NCBI GenBank assembly: GCA_002438625.1
Contig: DJPS01000048.1
Span: forward strand, 1-5,967
Length of the DNA: 5,967 nucleotides
Source: Christensenella sp. UBA6406
Lineage (GTDB): Bacteria; Bacillota; Clostridia; Christensenellales; UBA1242
Direction of reading: 5' to 3'
In this document: piece after piece, positions 1-5,453 of the stretch
Layout: each line of letters starts with the position of its first letter
Position numbering within the stretch: the stretch's first letter is position 1
Program-made: the position numbers and the translations under genes
The notes under the pieces: model-generated
The model's database searches: none
What the model saw: the letters and a program-made list of their open reading frames with translations, nothing else
What the model was told of the DNA's origin: nothing

Positions 1-126
1 TTTTTTAAAAAAAATTAAAAAATTTTTTATTTTTCTTAAAAAATATACTCCTACGTAATATAAATTTAAATTTTCTTAAAACTAATTATTTAAAAACAAC
101 AATAAGCCACTAAAATAATTACACAT

Positions 127-157
127 AAAAAACTATGACAATTTAATGTCATAGTTT
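127..157 (-). terminator. Intrinsic terminator of the rplK-rplA transcript
   Basis: A perfect 11-bp inverted repeat (130-140 with 147-157, sequence AAACTATGACA on the transcript) encloses a 6-nt loop. Read on the minus strand, it is followed by a run of six T (127-132, partly inside the stem). The hairpin starts 21 bases after the rplA stop codon, where a Rho-independent terminator is expected. The stem is AT-rich, so its strength is uncertain. It suggests that whatever follows to the left (rplJ-rplL in typical Firmicutes) has its own promoter or depends on read-through. Confidence 0.85.
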
Positions 158-178
158 AAAATTGAATTCAATTTTTAA

Positions 179-868
179 TTAATTTTTAGCAGTGTAGCCA
201 ACTTTGATACCTGGACCCATAGTTGTTGAAACTGTGATACTCTTCAAATATTGACCCTTTGAAGATGCAGGTTTAGCCTTGATTAGGGCATTAATAATTG
301 TGTCAAAGTTTTCTGCTAATTTTTCGCCACCGAAACTAGCCTTACCGATTGTAACGTGAACAATATTGTTTTTATCCAATCTGTATTCAACCTTACCAGC
401 CTTAGCATCTGCAATCGCTTTTGCTACATCGTTAGTAACTGTACCGCTCTTAGGGTTAGGCATTAAGCCCTTAGGACCCAAAACTCTTGCAACTCTACCA
501 ACAACACCCATCATATCAGGTGTAGTGATACAAACATCAAAGTCTGTAAAACCGCCTAAAATCTTAGCAACCATTTCATCGCCACCAATAAAGTCTGCAC
601 CAGCCTTTTGAGCCTCGTCAACTTTATCCCCCTTAGCGATAACCAAAATTCTAACTGATTTACCTGTACCATTTGGAAGGATACAAGTTCCTCTTACTTG
701 TTGGTCTGCTTGTCTACCATCAACACCCAATCTAACGTGAAGTTCAACAGTTTCATCAAATTTAGCCTTAGCAGTATCAACTGCCAATTTCATAGCATCT
801 GCAACATCGTAAAGTTTAGTTCTATCAACTAATTTTGCTACTTCTTGATATCTTTTTCCTTGTTTCAT
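179..868 (-). CDS. rplA: Large ribosomal subunit protein L1 (uL1)
   Basis: This 229-residue protein matches the usual L1 length (about 230). L1 binds 23S rRNA at the mobile L1 stalk and helps release deacylated tRNA from the E site. In many bacteria it also represses translation of its own rplK-rplA mRNA. Family hallmarks are visible: DQQVRGTCILPNGTGK near residues 54-70, the TPDMMG...GRVARVLGPKGLMPNPKSGTV signature near 115-145, and KAGKVEYRLDK followed by HVTIGKASF near 155-180. The start is ATG with AAGGAG at 875-880, spaced 6 nt. That ribosome binding site overlaps the rplK stop codon (879-881), and the intergenic gap is only 10 bases, so the two genes are probably translationally coupled. 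No truncation or missing segment is seen. Confidence 0.97.
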   Translation of the reverse strand: MKQGKRYQEVAKLVDRTKLYDVADAMKLAVDTAKAKFDETVELHVRLGVDGRQADQQVRGTCILPNGTGKSVRILVIAKGDKVDEAQKAGADFIGGDEMVAKILGGFTDFDVCITTPDMMGVVGRVARVLGPKGLMPNPKSGTVTNDVAKAIADAKAGKVEYRLDKNNIVHVTIGKASFGGEKLAENFDTIINALIKAKPASSKGQYLKSITVSTTMGPGIKVGYTAKN

Positions 869-878
869 ATCTTACTCC

Positions 879-1307
879 TTAGCCTTCAACTAGAACGCCC
901 ATTGAGCGTGCTGTACCTTTAACCATACTCATAGCAGTTTCTAAACTTGCTGCATTTAAATCAGGCATTTTGATTTCTGCTATTTTCTTAACTTGTTCCA
1001 TAGTTAAAGTTCCGACTTTTGCTGAGTTTGGTTTTGCTGAACCAGATTCTAATCCCAATTCCTTTTTAATAAGAACTGGAACAGGTGGAGTTTTAAGAAC
1101 AAAATCAAAAGAACGGTCTTTATAAATTGTGATTACTACTGGAATAATCATACCTTCTTGTGATGCTGTCTTTTCATTAAACTCTTTTGTAAATCCACCA
1201 ATATTAATTCCGTGAGGTCCAAGAGTTGAACCTACAGGTGGGCCTGCTGTTGCTTTACCAGCAGGTAATTGCAATTTAACAACTGCTGAAATAACTTTCT
1301 CTGCCAT
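879..1307 (-). CDS. rplK: Large ribosomal subunit protein L11 (uL11)
   Basis: L11 binds the GTPase-associated region of 23S rRNA at the base of the L7/L12 stalk, where translation factors act and thiopeptide antibiotics bind. The 142-residue product begins MAEKVISAVVKLQLPAGKA and matches the family throughout. The N-terminal domain has PPVG (23-26) and GINI (33-36). The C-terminal RNA-binding domain has DRSFDFVLKTPP, KKELGLESGS, KMPDLNA and the closing GTARSMGVLVEG. I chose ATG at 1307 because AGGAGG lies 9 nt upstream. The reading frame extends to a GTG at 1358, but the added residues do not resemble L11 and would place the ribosome binding site inside the gene. The loop reads GSTLGPHGINIGGF, where most bacteria have GPALGQ.GVNIM.F. 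It is preceded by a 524-base spacer and runs directly into rplA. Confidence 0.97.
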   Translation of the reverse strand: MAEKVISAVVKLQLPAGKATAGPPVGSTLGPHGINIGGFTKEFNEKTASQEGMIIPVVITIYKDRSFDFVLKTPPVPVLIKKELGLESGSAKPNSAKVGTLTMEQVKKIAEIKMPDLNAASLETAMSMVKGTARSMGVLVEG

Positions 1308-1316
1308 TTGTAAATA

Positions 1317-1322
1317 CCTCCT
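1317..1322 (-). promoter_or_regulatory. Ribosome binding site that fixes the rplK start
   Basis: A perfect AGGAGG is spaced 9 nt from the ATG at 1305-1307. It supports the internal ATG as the L11 start over the upstream in-frame GTG at 1356-1358. Confidence 0.9.
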
Positions 1323-1329
1323 AAATGTG

Positions 1330-1362
1330 GTGCGAATTGCTTTAAAATTTATCTGCACAATT
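1330..1362 (-). promoter_or_regulatory. Possible leader fold just upstream of the rplK ribosome binding site
   Basis: Two alternative pairings share the same bases. GTGC/GCAC joins 1355-1358 with 1330-1333, and AATTG/CAATT joins 1358-1362 with 1335-1339. They are partly exclusive and end 8 nt from the AGGAGG. In other bacteria L1 represses rplK-rplA through an mRNA structure near this point, so an L1 site is a reasonable guess. I cannot match it to a known L1-binding motif, and stems this short arise by chance in AT-rich DNA. Confidence 0.2.
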
Positions 1363-1442
1363 AAACCAAAACTTAATTTTAATAAATAAACAATCCATTT
1401 TTACCAATTTTACCCGCTAAAAAGCAATAAAATTCAATAAAA

Positions 1443-1471
1443 ATGATAAATATTTATTTAATTAAATCCAA
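1443..1471 (-). promoter_or_regulatory. Weak promoter candidate for rplK-rplA
   Basis: A TTGGAT -35 element (1466-1471) and a TATCAT -10 element (1443-1448) are separated by exactly 17 bases. The -10 matches the consensus at 5 of 6 positions, the -35 at only 3 of 6. Transcription would start near 1436 and give a leader of about 130 nt before rplK. In DNA this AT-rich such matches are common, so it is only a candidate. Confidence 0.3.
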
Positions 1472-1477
1472 TTAAAA

Positions 1478-1588
1478 TGCAAACATTTTTGCAACTCAAC
1501 TAAATTATAATTATTTAGTTTTGCGATATGGCATTAGAAAATTTTACCATATCTTCCACTTATATTTAAACGCCACTGGCAAGTAGCG
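1478..1588 (-). other. Cluster of four short perfect or near-perfect hairpins
   Basis: Reading along the transcript, four hairpins follow one another. CGCTAC/GTGGCG (1571-1588) has one G-U pair and a 6-nt loop. GATATGG/CCATATC (1525-1553) has a 15-nt loop. AACTAAAT/ATTTAGTT (1498-1520) has a 7-nt loop. TGCAAA/TTTGCA (1478-1493) has a 4-nt loop and is followed by TTTT. The last could act as a weak terminator or pause site. The set could also be a structured leader or a processing region. No known RNA family is recognised. Confidence 0.4.
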
Positions 1589-1741
1589 AATAAACCAAAA
1601 TTATTAAAAACTATTCTATTTTTTATTTGCAATAATTAACTTAAACAATTAAAAGGAAAGCAAACAAATTTCCCATAATTTAAAACTAATTTAATGCAAA
1701 TCAACTTGAAGTGCCTTTGTGCAAATTAATTTTTTACACCC

Positions 1742-1791
1742 GCTTATAGCAAAGATTAATAATTTAACCCTTAACACTTCTGGCTATAAGC
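1742..1791 (-). repeat. Perfect 9-bp inverted repeat downstream of nusG
   Basis: GCTTATAGC (transcript sense, 1783-1791) is exactly complementary to GCTATAAGC (1742-1750), with 32 bases between. No T-run follows on either strand, so it is not a standard terminator. It begins about 40 bases after the nusG stop and could stabilise the nusG mRNA 3' end. It is too short (50 nt) for a tRNA and lacks a T-loop sequence. Confidence 0.45.
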
Positions 1792-1831
1792 TCAGACAAT
1801 ATTCATTAAATGCTTAACAATTTAAACAATA

Positions 1832-2545
1832 TTAATAAGATATATCATCAACCTTTTTAAAGTCCGCAAAAGCAATTTCTGCATCCATTTCTTTACCAAA
1901 ACCGCTTACACTTGCATTCACTGTCCTATTAGCATCATCAATGCTATTAATTACGCCCATTTGCCCCTTCATAGCACCATTTATAATTTCTATTTTATCG
2001 CCAACAGCAAACTTGTGGCTTCTATCTTCTTCTAGTGGCTTATAATCGCCAAAATCAACTTCCACATCTCGGTCTTGACCAAATAATTCCGCTTTAACCG
2101 TTATCTTCTTATTTTCTTCATCAACATTAGTTACAACGCCAACTTGACCTTCCAATGCACCATTCATTAATTCAACTTTATCACCAACATTAACTTTGTA
2201 AACAATTTTCTCTAGGTGCATTTTTTGAATTTCTTCATCAGTCAAAGGCAAAGGTCTACCTTTTGGGCCTGCAAATCCCGTTACACCACGAGTTCTTGTA
2301 ATTGCGTGCCAAATATCATCGCCATAGTCCATTTTAATGAAAATATAAGAAGGTAAAATCTTTTTATTTACAACAACTTTCTTGCCTTTTGCATTCTCTT
2401 CAATAACATCTTGTGTTGGAATAACAATATCAAACACTCTATCGTGCAAATTAAAGTTTTCTATAACCAACATTAAATTTTCTTTTGCAACATTTTCATA
2501 ACCAGAAAATGTGTGTAGCACATACCACTTTGCTTTACTTTCCAT
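1832..2545 (-). CDS. nusG: Transcription elongation/antitermination factor NusG with two KOW domains
   Basis: NusG binds RNA polymerase through its N-terminal NGN domain. Through its KOW domain it contacts ribosomal protein S10 or Rho. The NGN domain spans about residues 5-112: WYVLHTFSGYE (7-17), PSYIFIKM (65-72) and ITRTRGVTGFAG (82-93). A first KOW domain follows at about 117-173 and a second at about 178-234. The two align without gaps from V120 and V181, 61 residues apart, with 21 of 54 positions identical. Both keep the FG motif (F155, F216) equivalent to E. coli NusG F165, which contacts S10/Rho. Usual bacterial NusG has one KOW and about 175-190 residues; this one has 237. The start is ATG with AAGGA about 9 nt upstream. 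It lies 101 bases after secE in the conserved secE-nusG order. The function call is firm; the effect of the second KOW is unknown. Confidence 0.96.
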   Translation of the reverse strand: MESKAKWYVLHTFSGYENVAKENLMLVIENFNLHDRVFDIVIPTQDVIEENAKGKKVVVNKKILPSYIFIKMDYGDDIWHAITRTRGVTGFAGPKGRPLPLTDEEIQKMHLEKIVYKVNVGDKVELMNGALEGQVGVVTNVDEENKKITVKAELFGQDRDVEVDFGDYKPLEEDRSHKFAVGDKIEIINGAMKGQMGVINSIDDANRTVNASVSGFGKEMDAEIAFADFKKVDDISY

Positions 2546-2646
2546 AAAAACTTTTCCTTTTTTTAGATAAACAATAATTTAAACAACTATCTTTTGCTTT
2601 TTAACCCAATCACCCCAGCACAAAAACTAAGGCAAAACATTTTTAA

Positions 2647-3132
2647 TTATGCCAATGCATCAATTATAAGATTAAACAACCAGCCAAATAAACTATTTAA
2701 ACCTAGCAAAATAACAATAAAGATTAAAACAAAACCAATAACTACGCCTGTTTGCTTAACTGTTTGACCAAATGTAGGCCAAGTAACTTTTTTAAGTTCT
2801 GACACAGTTGCCTTAGTTTTTTGTGCAAGAGTTCTCTTTTCTGCATTATTAGCATTTGCTTTCTTTTTGCCTTTTGCGTTTTTATTGTCTTTCTTTACAT
2901 CACTCTTTAATCTTTGTTGCTCTTTGCTTTCTTTTTTAGAATCGCCAGATACTGCTTCGTTTGGAGATTGTTCCCCGCTTTCGTTTTCATTTATAACAAC
3001 TTCTTCTTCAACTGAAACATTTTCTTCTACTTGAGCGTTTGTTGCATCTTCACTAACAACAGCATTCTCTTTAACCACTTCTTCTTTTACTGGCAATCCG
3101 TTTTTCAATTTCACGTTCTTATTCTTAGACAT
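2647..3132 (-). CDS. secE: Preprotein translocase subunit SecE with a long charged N-terminal extension
   Basis: SecE is the small essential membrane subunit that clamps SecY in the SecYEG translocon. The recognisable single-TM SecE domain occupies only the C-terminal 60 residues. It has an amphipathic segment with SELKKVTWPT (111-120), the family hallmark, then a hydrophobic membrane span at about 128-156. The first 100 residues are soluble and of low complexity: an acidic stretch rich in Glu, Val and Asn (about 17-66), then a Lys/Asn/Ala-rich basic stretch (about 67-100). Typical Gram-positive SecE has about 60-75 residues, so the extension more than doubles it. The start is ATG with AAGGAG at 3139-3144, spaced 6 nt. 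No better internal start was seen. It sits 37 bases after rpmG and is followed by nusG, the classic order. Confidence 0.94.
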   Translation of the reverse strand: MSKNKNVKLKNGLPVKEEVVKENAVVSEDATNAQVEENVSVEEEVVINENESGEQSPNEAVSGDSKKESKEQQRLKSDVKKDNKNAKGKKKANANNAEKRTLAQKTKATVSELKKVTWPTFGQTVKQTGVVIGFVLIFIVILLGLNSLFGWLFNLIIDALA

Positions 3133-3169
3133 TTAACTCTCCTTAACCGCTATAATGTATCAACAAAAA

Positions 3170-3313
3170 CTACTTAGTTTCTTTATGTAGAGTGTGCTTT
3201 TTGCAAAATTTGCAATATTTATTTAATTCTATTCTTTCTGTACCCTTTTCTTTCATTGTGTCATAATTTCTTTGTTTGCATTCAGTACATTCTAATGTAA
3301 CTCTAGTTCTCAC
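3170..3313 (-). CDS. rpmG: Large ribosomal subunit protein L33 (bL33), zinc-binding form
   Basis: This small 47-residue protein of the 50S subunit binds near the E site. Translation from GTG gives MRTRVTLECTECKQRNYDT at the start and KKHTLHKETK at the end, a clear L33 match with the usual length of about 49. Cysteine pairs C9-x-x-C12 and C34-x-x-C37 form the zinc ribbon, so this is the zinc-containing (C+) paralogue rather than the cysteine-free, zinc-independent one. The start is GTG at 3311-3313, with AAGAGG at 3322-3327 spaced 8 nt. The ATG at 3316-3318 is out of frame and meets a stop after two codons. It is the first gene of the operon, about 48 nt downstream of the predicted transcription start, and lies just ahead of secE as in many Firmicutes. 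Confidence 0.95.
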   Translation of the reverse strand: MRTRVTLECTECKQRNYDTMKEKGTERIELNKYCKFCKKHTLHKETK

Positions 3314-3367
3314 AGCATTAACCTCTTTTATTAAAAAATTACACTACCTTCAAGTCGTGCGTAACTA

Positions 3368-3396
3368 ATTATAACATAAGCAGAAAATTATGTCAA
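3368..3396 (-). promoter_or_regulatory. Perfect-consensus promoter of the rpmG-secE-nusG operon
   Basis: A TTGACA -35 element (3391-3396) and a TATAAT -10 element (3368-3373) match the housekeeping sigma consensus at all 12 positions. The spacer is the optimal 17 bases, and a TG one base ahead of the -10 adds an extended -10 motif. Predicted start is near 3361, giving a 5' leader of about 48 nt to the rpmG GTG. This fits the very high expression expected of ribosomal genes. Confidence 0.93.
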
Positions 3397-3498
3397 TAGA
3401 TTTTTACACTTTTACAAAAATTTCTTAATCATTTTTTATTTTTAACTATAACAAAATGCATAATAAACCATTTTATAAATTTACTATAAATAATAAAC

Positions 3499-3541
3499 AA
3501 AAAAACCAAAAAAGCCTTTGCATTATTTACACAAAGACCTC
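3499..3541 (-). terminator. Intrinsic terminator of the lipoprotein gene
   Basis: On the minus strand, GTCTTTG (3532-3538) pairs with CAAAGGC (3514-3520) across an 11-nt loop, with one G-U pair, and the stem can be extended by G-U and A-U pairs at its base. It is followed by T6-GG-T7 (3499-3513). It lies about 80 bases past the lipoprotein stop and about 100 bases before the rpmG promoter, so it separates the two transcription units. The 306-base gap between rpmG and the lipoprotein gene holds only this terminator and that promoter. Confidence 0.85.
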
Positions 3542-3619
3542 TTTATATTTTACATTTTAAATATTTAATTTGATTTTTATATAATGAATTTTATTCTATA
3601 TAATTTATCAATTTAGAAA

Positions 3620-5050
3620 TTAAATTTCTTCAACTTTTGTATGCTCATCTTTTAAAACACCAACAAGTTCAGTTTTATAACCCAAATCAGTTTCATCTGG
3701 CTTATCTTCTTCTGGTGGAAGTTTCTCGCTTAAATCAACTCTCTTTAAATACTTTTGAGATTCACCAGAATCACCAGTGTAAGTGTTGAAATAATAGATA
3801 TATCCGCTTTCGCCAAAGTCTATATAATTTGTGTCCAATCCGCTTTCATCAAAAACTAATTCAACATTCTTTTCTAAATCTGATTCTTCCAAATCTATTC
3901 TATATAACTTTGTTCCGTCCAAATAATATGCATATTTGCCATCGCTATACTTAATCGTATATTCGGCATCGCTAACCAAAACAGATTGACTTGCAGGGTT
4001 CATTCCATCTTTAACCCATATAGTCTTTCCACCATAATTGACAATTACACCCAAATTCTTACCATCTACATTAGGCATAACAAATTCATTTGTGTATTTG
4101 CTAGTTGCTGTGATTTGAATATCTTCAATAGAGTTATCAAAATTATTTATTGCATATAAACATTTATTCTCATCAACAGTTTTATAAGCATAAATGTATG
4201 CACTTTCTACACTCTTTATCTCGTATGTTGTTATTCCATCAATTCTCTCTTTCTTGTTGTCCGCATTTGTCATAGATACACGACCCAAAACATTGCCCTT
4301 GCCACTTGTAGATACAAAATCATCTTCTGTTAAACTTCTAGTGTAATATGCAAAACCTTGCGTACCACTAGTTGCAACATCTTCGGCATATTCATAATCA
4401 GTTACCACTGGCAATGAAACACTTGCAACATCTTCAGCTAAAACAACCGCTTTTTTAGCATATTTACTTGTTATTTCAACTTGAACAATGTCCTTTCCAT
4501 CAAATACAATTAGATATACACTGCCACCGATTTTGTAGTAACCATAAGTCGCACCCGTTGTGTATTGCTCAGTTGTATACAAAACTTCTATGTTTGTGCC
4601 ATCTAACTTAGCCCTGCAAAATTCTATCAAATCCGTTCTTAACTTTCCATCTCTATCATTCTTCATATTTGGCGTGCCATAATAAATGTAATCATCAAAT
4701 ATATAAATGCTAGTGTTTTCAGTTCCAACAACTTTTGACACAACTAAATCATAAGAATTTAAATTACCTTTTTTATCTACATCTAATTTACCATCTTTTA
4801 ATTTAGTCCTATAAAGTGCATTTGTTTTAACTTCACCTTGCTTGTTATCATTTTTGCCAAGTTCGCTATATGCAATGTAACTATCTACAAAATATACATA
4901 TTCTCCCTTTGTAACCGCCAAACCGCCATTTCCTACAACTTTATCACTTGTCTTTGGCATTGAACCAAGCCCACTTGCTCCACATGATGCAAGAGCAAAT
5001 GCAGTTATGCATAAACATACGCAAACCAAAATTTTTCTAAACTTTTTCAT
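3620..5050 (-). CDS. Secreted lipoprotein of unknown function, probable beta-propeller-like repeats
   Basis: This 476-residue predicted lipoprotein has a Lys/Arg-rich start, a hydrophobic core at about 7-20, and a lipobox LASC with the lipidated cysteine at C23. It should therefore be exported and anchored to the outer face of the membrane. The mature part is built from recurring aromatic beta-strand units. Examples are GEYVYFVDSY (49-58), DDYIYYGTPN (119-128), SAYIYAYKTV (283-292), GKYAYYLDGTKLYRIDLEES (371-390) and SGYIYYFNTY (415-424), often followed by an L-Y-R-x-x-L strand. This resembles the DUF5050-like propeller lipoproteins of gut Firmicutes; that is a pattern judgement, not a confirmed family. 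The tail from about 443 is acidic and Pro/Glu-rich. No catalytic motif is seen. The start is ATG with TGGAG at 5056-5060, spaced 5 nt. It is a single-gene unit with its own promoter and terminator. Confidence 0.85.
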   Translation of the reverse strand: MKKFRKILVCVCLCITAFALASCGASGLGSMPKTSDKVVGNGGLAVTKGEYVYFVDSYIAYSELGKNDNKQGEVKTNALYRTKLKDGKLDVDKKGNLNSYDLVVSKVVGTENTSIYIFDDYIYYGTPNMKNDRDGKLRTDLIEFCRAKLDGTNIEVLYTTEQYTTGATYGYYKIGGSVYLIVFDGKDIVQVEITSKYAKKAVVLAEDVASVSLPVVTDYEYAEDVATSGTQGFAYYTRSLTEDDFVSTSGKGNVLGRVSMTNADNKKERIDGITTYEIKSVESAYIYAYKTVDENKCLYAINNFDNSIEDIQITATSKYTNEFVMPNVDGKNLGVIVNYGGKTIWVKDGMNPASQSVLVSDAEYTIKYSDGKYAYYLDGTKLYRIDLEESDLEKNVELVFDESGLDTNYIDFGESGYIYYFNTYTGDSGESQKYLKRVDLSEKLPPEEDKPDETDLGYKTELVGVLKDEHTKVEEI

Positions 5051-5299
5051 ATTATCTCCATAAAATTATCTTTATAATTCTTTATTGCCATTTATATAAG
5101 TTTTAAAACACATAATGCTTTATTAATTAAATTTGCTTTTCTATTAATATAAAATAAAATTGAATTATAATGCAATTAATAAATAGCAAATTCCTCACTT
5201 AGTTAAACTTACAAAATTTTAATATAGATTTTTTATTAAGATTATTTCAAATTAAATTAATCTATCTCATTTAAAACAATCTTATAATTTTTCATTATC
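5051..5299 (-). promoter_or_regulatory. Long untranslated leader of the lipoprotein gene
   Basis: If transcription starts near 5299, the leader is about 250 nt, with no coding region seen. It contains two competing stems that share one arm. The 5' arm at 5258-5265 can pair with 5239-5244 (AGATTA/TAATCT, 6 bp) or with 5224-5230 (ATAGATT/AATCTAT, 7 bp). A TATAAT at 5164-5169 could be a second promoter, but no good -35 lies 17 bases upstream. No known riboswitch is recognised. The rest of the 384-base gap (5051-5434) holds the promoter and the terminator of the upstream gene. Confidence 0.4.
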
Positions 5300-5305
5300 T
5301 TTTAA

Positions 5306-5334
5306 ATGATAGCAAAAATCAATCTTTTAGTCAA
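5306..5334 (-). promoter_or_regulatory. Promoter of the lipoprotein gene
   Basis: A TTGACT -35 element (5329-5334) and a TATCAT -10 element (5306-5311) are separated by 17 bases. Each matches the consensus at 5 of 6 positions, and TGC directly before the -10 makes an extended -10. It lies about 70 bases past the terminator of the upstream gene, so placement and quality agree. Confidence 0.75.
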
Positions 5335-5403
5335 GTATTTTAACCCACTTTACAAAATTAATTAATAAAAATTTAAAAAATATACAACTATACCGCACAA
5401 ATC

Positions 5404-5453
5404 AACAACAAAAAGTAAATGCAACCACACTTACCTATGTCGTCGCATTTACT
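5404..5453 (-). terminator. Intrinsic terminator overlapping the 3' end of the LRR gene
   Basis: AGTAAATGCGA (5443-5453) pairs with TTGCATTTACT (5414-5424) over 11 bp with one G-U pair, across an 18-nt loop. It is followed on the minus strand by a TTTTGTTGTTG tract. The 5' arm lies inside the last codons of the reading frame, and the stop codon (5435-5437) is in the loop, so translation of the final codons would overlap the hairpin. Confidence 0.75.

Larger units (their letters stand above)
1308..1831. other. Long gene-free spacer between nusG and rplK
   Basis: These 524 AT-rich bases contain no coding region I can support on either strand and no tRNA-like fold. They hold several inverted repeats, a weak promoter candidate and the rplK leader, listed separately. 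No convincing intrinsic terminator for nusG is visible: the nearest candidate, GGAAA/TTTCC at 1655-1673 followed by four T, has only a 5-bp stem. Transcription from the rpmG promoter may therefore read through into rplK-rplA. Confidence 0.8.

Noticed and set aside
48..53. Orphan TAGGAG resembling a ribosome binding site on the minus strand
   Set aside because: No ATG, GTG or TTG follows at a proper distance before the window edge, so no gene can be supported.
1..126. A/T-run inverted repeats near the left edge
   Set aside because: They consist of long A and T tracts that pair trivially. No promoter, terminator or gene can be supported there.
366..611. Open reading frame of 81 codons on the plus strand
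   Set aside because: It lies entirely antisense to the conserved rplA gene and has no recognisable protein features, so it is a shadow frame.
1308..1358. Longer L11 start at the GTG of 1356-1358
   Set aside because: The extra 17 residues are unlike L11 and the AGGAGG would be inside the coding region. The ATG at 1305-1307 gives the standard N-terminus.
1742..1791. Possible tRNA, because GCTTATA and TATAAGC could form an acceptor stem
   Set aside because: The span is only 50 nt, with no T-loop sequence, anticodon arm or D arm.
4372..4438. Two near-identical 16-base copies (TTGCAACATCTTCGGC and TTGCAACATCTTCAGC) 51 bases apart in the lipoprotein gene
   Set aside because: Both encode the short AEDVA motif in frame. 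The sequence between and around them is not repeated, so it looks like a local coincidence or a minor internal duplication.
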